Source: DASPOJ01 sp049790315 (GTDB taxonomy: Bacteria; Acidobacteriota; Terriglobia; Acidiferrales; UBA7541). Taken from it: a DNA stretch of 35,941 nucleotides. Location: assembly GCA_049790315.1 (NCBI GenBank), contig JBAQYV010000045.1:1-35941 (forward strand), read 5' to 3'. Shown here in pieces: positions 8,719 through 15,971 of this stretch. A program made the position numbers and the translations under genes. Below the pieces are notes generated by a model. The model saw only the letters and a list, made by a program, of their open reading frames with translations, did not search any database and was not told the origin of the DNA. The stretch's first letter is position 1, and each line of letters opens with the position of its first letter.

Positions 8719-8844
8719 TTAGGCGCAGAGTGAACTTTAGTCGCGGGGCGATCGCATGACCTTCGGGAAATCGCTCGCTCATACCGCGCATACGCGGCAG
8801 TTGGCAGACGGCGCCACATTGCCAAGAAAAGGATGTCAGTCGGA

Positions 8845-10605
8845 ATGATCTATTCGCGTCGTTCATTTATGGGGCTTTCGCTGGGGTCGGCGATCGCCTT
8901 CACTGCGCCACGACTCATTGGCCAAACGGTAGCGACCCACCAAGCAACCCCTGTTCCGCGGCTACCCCCTTCCGGTCGCCCATTCAACGCGCACTTTGTA
9001 GACGTCGCGGCTGCTGCCGGGTTGAACGCGCCTACAATTTACGGTGGTCTGGAAACCAACAAATATATTCTGGAATCTGTCGGCTGCGGCTGTGCGTTCA
9101 TTGACTACGACAATGACGGCTGGATGGATATCTTTTTGCTCTGCGGCACTCGTCTTGATGGCGCTCCGGCGGGCGCAACCAACCGCCTGTACAAGAACAA
9201 TCGTGACGGCACTTTCACCGATGTCACCGAAAAAGCGGGCCTACACGCTACCGGTTGGGCTTCAGGTGTCTGCGTTGGGGACTACAATAACGACGGCTTT
9301 GAAGATATTTTTTGCACCTATTTCGGACAAAATAGACTCTACCGCAACAATGGCGATGGCACTTTCACGGATGTGACGGAGCCCGCCGGCCTCTTGAACG
9401 ATCCAACGCGTTGGGGCGCGGGATGCAGTTTCTTAGATTACAACCGCGATGGACACCTGGATTTGTTTGTCTCGAACTATGTCCATTTCAACCTCGAACA
9501 TGCGCTACTTCCCGGAGGGAGTTGCAACTGGAAAGGAATTCCCGTGGAGTGCGGCCCTCTCGGGCTCCCCACGGGGCGCCATTCGCTCTACAGAAACAAC
9601 GGCGACGGGACGTTCACCGACGTGAGCCGACAATCGGGCATCGCGCAGGCGACAAAGTGCTATGGCATGACCGTGGTTGCGGCCGACCTGGACGAAGACG
9701 GTTGGACCGATATTTACGTCGCGTGCGATTCCACTCCCAGTTTGCTTTTCATGAACAATCATGACGGAACATTTCGCGAAGAGGGCGTACTGCGCGGCGT
9801 AGCCCTTAGCGACGACGGAGAAGAGCAAGCGGGGATGGGTGTTGGGATTGGCGATTATGCACTCGAAGGACACTTGGATCTTTTTAAGACGCACTTCGCG
9901 GACGATGCCAACGCCCTGTACCACAATGACGGCAAGGGGAATTTCGACGACGTCACCAGCACGTCTCGCGTCGGCGTAGAGACGCGCTACGTCTGCTGGG
10001 GTGCTGGAATCGTCGATCTTGACAACGATGGCCACCCGGATTTATTCATGGTCACAGGTAACGTTTACCCGGAAGTGGAACGCACCCTCCCGCAATATCC
10101 AAAGAAGGGGCCTCGCGTGGTGTTCCGCAATCTGGGCAATGGCACGTTCGAGGAGCTCATTGGCGCCGCCGGCCCTGGTGTTGCGGAGGCGCACTGCAGT
10201 CGCGGCTGCGCCTTCGGAGATTTCGACAATGACGGCGACCTCGACATCCTGGTCATAAATTTGAACGAAAATCCGTCGCTTTTGCGCAACGATATTCGCG
10301 GAAAGCAAAACTGGATTAAGGTGAAACTCGAGGGAGTGAAGTCCAATCGAAGCGCCATCGGAGCCCGAGTTCTGGCCCGTTATGGCGGCAAAACGCAGGC
10401 TCAGTGCGTTGTCAGTCAATCCAGTTTTTATTCCTCGAACGATCCCCGCCTGCACTTTGGCCTCGGGAATTACACTTCGGTGGGCGTAGAGGTGCGCTGG
10501 CCTGGCGGACTTGTAGAATCGTTTAAAAGTCTCCCGATCAACCAACTAATCACGCTGCGAGAGGGAATCGGGCAAGTGGGGAACCGGGGCTGGTCGAAGC
10601 CCTGA
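8845..10605 (+). CDS. FG-GAP/VCBS repeat protein with C-terminal ASPIC/UnbV domain (CRTAC1-like)
   Basis: I chose ATG 8845 because an AAGGA site lies about 11 nt upstream and the product then begins with a Tat signal (SRRSFMGLSLGSA). An ATG at 8833 in frame would add four residues but has its Shine-Dalgarno sequence touching the start codon. The 586-aa protein is built of at least six FG-GAP/VCBS repeats, each with a calcium-binding-like D-x-D/N-x-DG-x-D pattern (for example DYDNDGWMD, DYNNDGFED, DLDEDGWTD, DLDNDGHPD, DFDNDGDLD). These should fold as a beta-propeller. The ASPIC/UnbV domain occupies roughly the last 110 residues (GARVLARYGG, then VEVRWPGGLVESF). The protein should be exported folded and act outside the cytoplasm. 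Its biochemical role is not known; adhesion or substrate binding is plausible. Confidence 0.87.
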   Translation: MIYSRRSFMGLSLGSAIAFTAPRLIGQTVATHQATPVPRLPPSGRPFNAHFVDVAAAAGLNAPTIYGGLETNKYILESVGCGCAFIDYDNDGWMDIFLLCGTRLDGAPAGATNRLYKNNRDGTFTDVTEKAGLHATGWASGVCVGDYNNDGFEDIFCTYFGQNRLYRNNGDGTFTDVTEPAGLLNDPTRWGAGCSFLDYNRDGHLDLFVSNYVHFNLEHALLPGGSCNWKGIPVECGPLGLPTGRHSLYRNNGDGTFTDVSRQSGIAQATKCYGMTVVAADLDEDGWTDIYVACDSTPSLLFMNNHDGTFREEGVLRGVALSDDGEEQAGMGVGIGDYALEGHLDLFKTHFADDANALYHNDGKGNFDDVTSTSRVGVETRYVCWGAGIVDLDNDGHPDLFMVTGNVYPEVERTLPQYPKKGPRVVFRNLGNGTFEELIGAAGPGVAEAHCSRGCAFGDFDNDGDLDILVINLNENPSLLRNDIRGKQNWIKVKLEGVKSNRSAIGARVLARYGGKTQAQCVVSQSSFYSSNDPRLHFGLGNYTSVGVEVRWPGGLVESFKSLPINQLITLREGIGQVGNRGWSKP

Positions 10606-10671
10606 GACAGACGGGCCGGAGCGCCGGGATACGCTTACATTACGTCCTAATAGAAAAGCACTAGAAAAAGC

Positions 10672-10700
10672 TTGACACCAGAATTTAGGTAGCATATATC
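10672..10700 (+). promoter_or_regulatory. sigma-70 promoter of the TonB-dependent receptor gene
   Basis: TTGACA (10672-10677) is a perfect -35 box and TATATC (10695-10700) is the -10 box, with a 17-bp spacer. The predicted start near 10707 falls just before the operator at 10713-10726. Confidence 0.8.
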
Positions 10701-10712
10701 CTTCCCCAAGTG

Positions 10713-10726
10713 AGCAAACGTTTACA
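10713..10726. promoter_or_regulatory. LacI-family operator before the TonB-dependent receptor
   Basis: AGCAAACGTTTACA shares the AAACGTTT core with the other operators. It lies 12 bp downstream of the -10 box, so a bound repressor would block initiation or early elongation. It is also the left part of a wider inverted repeat: GAGCAAAC at 10712-10719 against GTTTGCTC at 10744-10751. Confidence 0.8.
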
Positions 10727-10775
10727 GTAAAACGTGTACGCTTGTTTGCTCTTAATAACTGGGGGGTGGAAAGCA

Positions 10776-13700
10776 ATGCGAGCGAGATTTTTTGTTGGGC
10801 GGTTCCTCTGGCTGATGGTCGGCGTTCTGTTTATCGCTGGCTCCGCACGGGCTCAGTTCACCGCAAATATTCAGGGAACAGTCGCCGATCCTAGCGGCGC
10901 GACGGTCGCGCAAGCCAAGGTTACGCTTCTCAATACGGCAACGCAGGTTTCGCAGGACACGACCACCGACGCCTCGGGCCTTTATCGGTTTGTAAGCGTT
11001 GCGCCGGGTCCGTACCAGGTATCGGTTGCAGCGGCAGGTTTTGAAACGGCCCAAAGAACTGTAACGGTTACGACGGACCAGGACCTGAACGTCACCTTTT
11101 CTCTCACGGTGGGCGCAGCTTCTCAATCTGTTGTCGTCACGTCCGAAAGTCCGATTTTGAGCACGACCGATACGCGTGACCAGCAGACGGTCGCAACACA
11201 GGAGCTCTCATCGGTTCCTCTCGAAGGCCGGAACATGCTTTCACTGTCAACCGAGGCTCCTGGCGTGTCTGGGCTTGGTGTCGCGTCTGGACCGGGCACA
11301 AACGGAGGCACTCCGGGAAGCAGCGCGGACAATTTCAGTACGGAAGAAGGCGTTGACGTCAGTGCCAAAGGCCAGGGCACGGTTTCGAATCTGTGGGTCA
11401 TTGACGGCTTGGACGTCACCAGCGGCATCCGCCAAGGCGTCCTGAACCTCACGCCCAATCCTGACTTCGTTGAGGAAGCCTCCAACCAGGTCAACATATA
11501 TTCCGCCGCGTATGGCAACGCCAGCGGCATCCAGTTCGCCATGACCACGAAGTCCGGCTCCGATCAGTTCCACTTTTTGGTCAGCGATTATTTCAACAAC
11601 CAGGACATGTGGGCGCGGTTTTCCCTGCCTGGCGACGATCATGCCTACAGTCCATTTCACGGCAACAACATGTCTTTTTCCGTCGGCGGCCCCGTCATTC
11701 CGCACAAGCGGTTTTTCTTCTTCTTCGGTGTGGAACCTTTGCGTGAATCCACCTCGACGGGCGGTGAGAACTTCAACTTTGTAGACCCGGCGTTCATCGC
11801 TTTTGCCAAGGCCAACTTTCCGAATAATCTCGGAACCCAGGTCCTGGAGAATTTTCCGGTATCTCCAGCCGTTGCCTTCAGCAGTGTTTTTCTCACCGCG
11901 GCGAATGATACTCATTTGGCCGATGGGTGCGGACCGACTGCCACGCTCGACGCTGACATCCCGTGTTCCACGAATCTGGTCGACACCGGGATTTTCAATT
12001 CGACGAACTTCCGTAACGGCACCCAGTATTTCTTGCGCTTTGACAAATATTTCGACAAGGATCGCATTTACGGAAGCTTCTTCCGTACCCTCCTGGCCAC
12101 CGGCGGGCCCGCCGCCATCCCGGCGTTCCCGGCCAATGACAATTACTTTCAGCGCGCCTTGCAGATCGGCTGGACGCACACCTTCAGTCCGACGATGCTG
12201 AACGAAGCATCCTTCGGGTCGAATCGAGTGCAGGGTATTGAAGATCAGACCGGAACATTTACCGTGCCCATTATCAGCACTCCGGAAGTCGGCGGGTACG
12301 GTAGCGGCTTTGCCCAGGGCAATTTCATTCAACACGACTATCACTGGCGAGACGTCTTGACGAAGGTCACAGGCGCCCATGTGTTTACCGTTGGTTACGA
12401 GGGCTGGTATGGTGATGACGAGGAGCCGTTTCAGGGACCGTGGTCGACCCCGGCAATCAATTTCAATAGCTTGCTGGACCTGGTTCAAGACGCACCCCAG
12501 TCTGAAAACCATCTTTATTACAGCCCCCAGACCGGCAACGTTCAGCTTTGGGACTGGGACGCTGCTTCTTCAACCTACGGCTTCTTTGCCAACGACACCT
12601 GGAAAGCTCGCAAGAATTTGACCCTTACCTTGGGCTTCCGCTTTGACAACGAAGGCAACCCATACTCATTGAATTCGTTCACCGTTTTTGGCAATTTCAT
12701 CCTTGGTCAGGGATCAAGCTTCGACCAGCAAATTGCCAACGGATCAACGCAAGCATCGCACTACGCCCTCAATCACGCGCCTAAATCCTATAATCCGCGT
12801 ATCGGTCTCGCGTGGGACGTCACCGGATCGGGTAACTGGCTCCTGCGGGGCGGATTCGGAATGTTCTCGAATGCGCTCACGGCAGCCAATATTCAGGAAG
12901 AATTCCGCGGCGATACGCCGGGAACCCTTCAACCAACTTTCGAAGCGGGATCCTCGACTCCGCCCATTTTCTCCTTGGGCACGGGCAGCACGCCGCCCTT
13001 CGGATTCGTAACCCCTTCGATTGTCGGGGGGCCCTTGTGTCCCGCAGCGCCCTGCCTGGATTCTCAGGGAGGGCTTGTGGGAGCGAATTTGGGGATTGGC
13101 GGAATCGACCCGAACATCAATTCCCCCACCTCATATCAATGGTCCGGCACTCTTGAGCACAAGATCAGCAATCACTTTGTTGCCAGCGTGCTTTGGAGCG
13201 GTTCACATAACACCAACATCGCCGCAGGTGGAGACGCAGCAGGTGGAGTCTCCTACGGCACCAACATTAACTTTGTTCCTGGGAGCGAAGAAGGCAAGTC
13301 GATCGGCGCGTTCCCCGGAGTCTACAATACGAGCTTTGGCGGGATCTCTTACACTCAGGACAACCGTTACAGCAATTACGAAGGTGTAAGTTTTGACCTC
13401 CGTGGCAGAGCGAAAAACGGTTTCTTTGACGTGTCGTACACGCGCTCTTCCTCTAAGGACGATGCCGGTGTCTATCCGGGCAATCCGGAAGATCCCTCGC
13501 AGTATTATGGACCTTCACCTTGGGATGTTCCCAACCGTCTCTCCGTGAGCTTTACTTACACACTCACTGGGTTGAAACATGGCCAGGGAGCCGTAGGCAA
13601 GCTAACCGGGGGATGGGGTCTCAGCGGAGTGAGCTACTACCAGACCGGTTATCCCTTTACGGTCTTCGGTGGGAATTCGTTCGACGGCGCCGCCTACGTC

Positions 13701-14168
13701 GCCGGTTCCAATGCGTTCCTAAATGCAACCGGAGACTACAATGCGGATGGAAACAACAACGATTATCCGAACGTAACGAATTACACGATGGGAACAAAAT
13801 CTGATTATTTCGCACCGGGCTGTCTCCCTAACACCGTTATTACTCCTCCTAAGGCGTGCCCTAATGCAGGTGCAAACCCTGGCGTCTTCACTCTGTCGCA
13901 GTTCACTGTTCCTACGCTGGGCACTGAGGGTAACGAGAAGTGGAATCAATTCCGCGAGCCATCCGTCACGCAGACGGACGTGAGCATTTACAAAAACAAT
14001 TACATAACGGAGAGGCTCGACTTTCAGTTCCGCTTTGACATCTTCAACGTATTCAACAACACAAACTTTACCAACATTTCGAATAACGTGAACGCCTCAA
14101 ACTTTGGCGAGGCAACCGGTCAGAATCTGCCCCGATGGTGGACAATCGGAGGGAAGTTCACCTTCTAG
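10776..14168 (+). CDS. TonB-dependent receptor with carboxypeptidase-regulatory N-terminal domain
   Basis: This 1130-aa outer-membrane protein starts at ATG 10776, which follows a strong GGGGGGTGGAAAG site and opens a signal peptide cleaved near SARAQ (residue 26). An in-frame start at 10734 would overlap the regulatory region and is rejected. Domains in order: a carboxypeptidase-regulatory/CnaB-like fold (about 30-110, IQGTVADPSGATVAQAKV), a plug-like region (about 120-240, with VPLEGRNML), and a long beta-barrel with many aromatic strands, ending in the outer-membrane signature RWWTIGGKFTF. The layout is typical of the large acidobacterial receptors that take up oligosaccharides or other polymers. 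No SusD-like partner is adjacent. The upstream operator and flanking arabinosidases suggest arabino-oligosaccharide uptake; the substrate is inferred. Confidence 0.9.
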   Translation: MRARFFVGRFLWLMVGVLFIAGSARAQFTANIQGTVADPSGATVAQAKVTLLNTATQVSQDTTTDASGLYRFVSVAPGPYQVSVAAAGFETAQRTVTVTTDQDLNVTFSLTVGAASQSVVVTSESPILSTTDTRDQQTVATQELSSVPLEGRNMLSLSTEAPGVSGLGVASGPGTNGGTPGSSADNFSTEEGVDVSAKGQGTVSNLWVIDGLDVTSGIRQGVLNLTPNPDFVEEASNQVNIYSAAYGNASGIQFAMTTKSGSDQFHFLVSDYFNNQDMWARFSLPGDDHAYSPFHGNNMSFSVGGPVIPHKRFFFFFGVEPLRESTSTGGENFNFVDPAFIAFAKANFPNNLGTQVLENFPVSPAVAFSSVFLTAANDTHLADGCGPTATLDADIPCSTNLVDTGIFNSTNFRNGTQYFLRFDKYFDKDRIYGSFFRTLLATGGPAAIPAFPANDNYFQRALQIGWTHTFSPTMLNEASFGSNRVQGIEDQTGTFTVPIISTPEVGGYGSGFAQGNFIQHDYHWRDVLTKVTGAHVFTVGYEGWYGDDEEPFQGPWSTPAINFNSLLDLVQDAPQSENHLYYSPQTGNVQLWDWDAASSTYGFFANDTWKARKNLTLTLGFRFDNEGNPYSLNSFTVFGNFILGQGSSFDQQIANGSTQASHYALNHAPKSYNPRIGLAWDVTGSGNWLLRGGFGMFSNALTAANIQEEFRGDTPGTLQPTFEAGSSTPPIFSLGTGSTPPFGFVTPSIVGGPLCPAAPCLDSQGGLVGANLGIGGIDPNINSPTSYQWSGTLEHKISNHFVASVLWSGSHNTNIAAGGDAAGGVSYGTNINFVPGSEEGKSIGAFPGVYNTSFGGISYTQDNRYSNYEGVSFDLRGRAKNGFFDVSYTRSSSKDDAGVYPGNPEDPSQYYGPSPWDVPNRLSVSFTYTLTGLKHGQGAVGKLTGGWGLSGVSYYQTGYPFTVFGGNSFDGAAYVAGSNAFLNATGDYNADGNNNDYPNVTNYTMGTKSDYFAPGCLPNTVITPPKACPNAGANPGVFTLSQFTVPTLGTEGNEKWNQFREPSVTQTDVSIYKNNYITERLDFQFRFDIFNVFNNTNFTNISNNVNASNFGEATGQNLPRWWTIGGKFTF

Positions 14169-14238
14169 TCCGCGATCGAACATCAACCCAGGGAACTCCC
14201 GCCCCGCCCCCGGAGCGGTCGTTCCCTGGAATTAAACA

Positions 14239-14275
14239 GAGGCGGGAGCGAAACAGCTCCCGCCTCCTTTTTTTT
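14239..14275 (+). terminator. rho-independent terminator after the receptor gene
   Basis: An 11-bp GC-rich stem (GAGGCGGGAGC at 14239-14249 with GCTCCCGCCTC at 14256-14266) encloses a 6-nt loop. The stem is followed after one C by eight T residues (14268-14275). It lies 71 bp past the receptor stop. Confidence 0.93.
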
Positions 14276-14276
14276 C

Positions 14277-14744
14277 AGGCCTCGCCACAGCTAAGCCAGT
14301 TCAGGTCCTCGGTTTGAAATTGTAATTGTGCGTCGGTCGAAGCGCGCGGGCGGGTTGCGTCCAAAATTCTCCGCACATTTGTTGAGGCGTGGGCCAGTTG
14401 GTTGTTCTGTTCAGCTTCCCCGAGAACCGCCGAAATTGTTGGCACGACCGTTCATGCCGCGAGGATTCAAGACATCATGTCAGAATGTAACGTGCGGTCA
14501 GGGGAGCCTCAATCTTGAGTGTGCTGCCCCAGCGATGCAGCGCCAGGCAGTAGATGCGGCGCAATTCCCTGGAATCGTTGCGCAAGACTTTCTCCAGGAA
14601 TACACTCGTCCCATTCTAATCATCCACGCTCGGTCCTCTCATGCCGGCCTCCTCCTGCTTGCCAATTGCGATTTGCAATTTAGGCAGGCGAAAACAAAAT
14701 CTTCGGCCGGCTAATCTACTTGCTCCGCCACGGTTCGCTCATCT
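14277..14744. other. 468-bp stretch with no supported gene
   Basis: This gap lies between the receptor terminator and the 3' end of the convergent GH43 gene. A 128-codon plus-strand frame exists (14328-14714), but it has no ribosome-binding site, no recognisable motif and an unusual residue mix. I see no RNA gene or repeat here. Confidence 0.5.
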
Positions 14745-15827
14745 TTAGTTTTGCGGCGCGTCGCCATCCAACGCGGCGTGTGGCCAACCGCCGGTCCACG
14801 TAAGAGTTGAAATTTGTAACGACGGCATTCCTGTCTTGGCGTCATACGCGTGATACACGATGATGTCCCCATCCTTTTGAAGCAAAATCGATTCGCCGCC
14901 AGGGCCAAGCCACTTCTGATTCGCGCTGAGCAATGGCGTCGCGGCTCCATCCATCATCTTTTTCCTGTCTGAGTCCAGATAGGGTCCGGTGACTTCCCGG
15001 GAGCGTCCTACCATGGTTCGATAGGTGCTCTTCGTTCCGCGGCAGCATAAATCCCAAGAAACAAAAAGATAGTAATAGTCATCGTGGCGAACAATGAACG
15101 GTGCCTCGATCGCTTCGTAGTTCGGGGGCAATCCGGGCGGAGGCGGATCGAAATGCTCTGGTTTGGCTCGCGTGGCCAGCGAGTATAACCTCGTGTCGTC
15201 GGCGGAGAGCTTTCCTGTCTTCCGATCGAGCTTCCTCATCTTGATTCCGCTCCAAAAACTGCCGAACGCCAACCATGCTTGCCCCTTCTTGTCTAGAACC
15301 AGATTTGGATCGATCGCGTTGAAGTCGTCCGCAACGGTTGACCGCAGCACCAGACCTTGATCCACCCAGCGATAATCGGGGCTTTGCGCGTTCAGCGTCT
15401 TGTTCGTCATAAGCGCGATTCCAGATACATTTGAGCCGAACGAGGAATATGCGTAGTACAGATGAAATTCGCCATCGAAGTAAGAAATGTCGGGAGCCCA
15501 GAGCTCCCTTGTTTTGGGGCTTTCCTGCTTAATCCATGCCGGGATATCCGGCAGAACGTAGCCGCACAATTTCCAGTGCGCCAAGTCTGACGAACAGCGA
15601 ACCGGGAATTGGTTGGGTCCTTCTGAATTCGGCGGCGTTGTCGCAAACAAGTACCACGTGTTTCCCTCTTTTATGATCGAAGGATCGTGTGTTCCCCGAA
15701 CATCGCCTTCCACCGGGATGGCGCGCGGCCCGTCGAGCGCCCTTGCTGTTGCCGCGAAGGAAGACACCAGAAGAACTGCCAGAAACAACGCGCGTATGGG
15801 CAAATGTCCCGAGAGAATACGAATCAT
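14745..15827 (-). CDS. GH43 family arabinan endo-1,5-alpha-L-arabinosidase/arabinosidase, secreted
   Basis: This 360-aa enzyme starts at ATG 15827, six nucleotides after a perfect AGGAGG. A longer frame reaching 15866 would overlap the operator and promoter and is rejected. A signal peptide covers residues 1-30 (cleavage near TARA). The five-bladed propeller of GH43 follows with its three acidic catalytic residues: D48 in GTHDPS (general base), D173 in NAIDPN (pKa modulator) and E241 in EAPF (general acid). ELWAPDISYFDGEFHLYYAYSSFG and SYRTMVGRS-like patterns resemble the arabinanase subgroup, so cleavage of alpha-1,5-arabinan in the periplasm or outside is likely. The exact bond specificity needs an assay. 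The gene is divergent from the VWFA/TPR gene and carries its own operator-promoter. Confidence 0.9.
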   Translation of the reverse strand: MIRILSGHLPIRALFLAVLLVSSFAATARALDGPRAIPVEGDVRGTHDPSIIKEGNTWYLFATTPPNSEGPNQFPVRCSSDLAHWKLCGYVLPDIPAWIKQESPKTRELWAPDISYFDGEFHLYYAYSSFGSNVSGIALMTNKTLNAQSPDYRWVDQGLVLRSTVADDFNAIDPNLVLDKKGQAWLAFGSFWSGIKMRKLDRKTGKLSADDTRLYSLATRAKPEHFDPPPPGLPPNYEAIEAPFIVRHDDYYYLFVSWDLCCRGTKSTYRTMVGRSREVTGPYLDSDRKKMMDGAATPLLSANQKWLGPGGESILLQKDGDIIVYHAYDAKTGMPSLQISTLTWTGGWPHAALDGDAPQN

Positions 15828-15850
15828 CAATGTCCTCCTGAAGTGCCATA

Positions 15851-15879
15851 GATATACACTGAGCAAACGTTTACTTCAA
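15851..15879 (-). promoter_or_regulatory. sigma-70-like promoter of the GH43 gene, overlapped by operator
   Basis: On the minus strand, TTGAAG (15874-15879) and TATATC (15851-15856) are exactly 17 bp apart. The same -10 hexamer occurs before the receptor gene. The operator lies in the spacer, so repressor and RNA polymerase would compete. Confidence 0.7.
15862..15875. promoter_or_regulatory. LacI-family operator before GH43 (between GH43 and VWFA genes)
   Basis: AGCAAACGTTTACT lies between the -35 and -10 boxes of the GH43 promoter. It is 97 bp from the VWFA/TPR start on the other strand, so it may influence both genes. Confidence 0.8.
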
Positions 15880-15971
15880 CACTGGAACAGCGGGCAGTCC
15901 GGGTGTAGACTATTTTACTCTAGGTCTCGCCAGCGCAATAGGTCGGCCGAGTTTTCACGGAGTAGTCCATT

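Noticed and set aside
10056..10070. GGTAACGTTTACC-like palindrome inside the ASPIC/UnbV gene
   Set aside because: It lacks one A of the operator core, so the half-site spacing is wrong, and it lies deep in coding sequence away from any start.
10734..10775. Longer start for the TonB-dependent receptor
   Set aside because: It sits in the operator leader and would precede the signal peptide by 14 residues; ATG 10776 has the strong ribosome-binding site.
11247..12512. 421-codon minus-strand frame opposite the receptor
   Set aside because: It is a shadow of the receptor reading frame: no start signals, and the residue mix is that of antisense translation.
14328..14714. 128-codon plus-strand frame after the terminator
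   Set aside because: No ribosome-binding site or recognisable motif; it lies just past a strong terminator.
15828..15866. Longer start for the GH43 gene
   Set aside because: It overlaps the -10 box and operator and lacks the AGGAGG that precedes ATG 15827.
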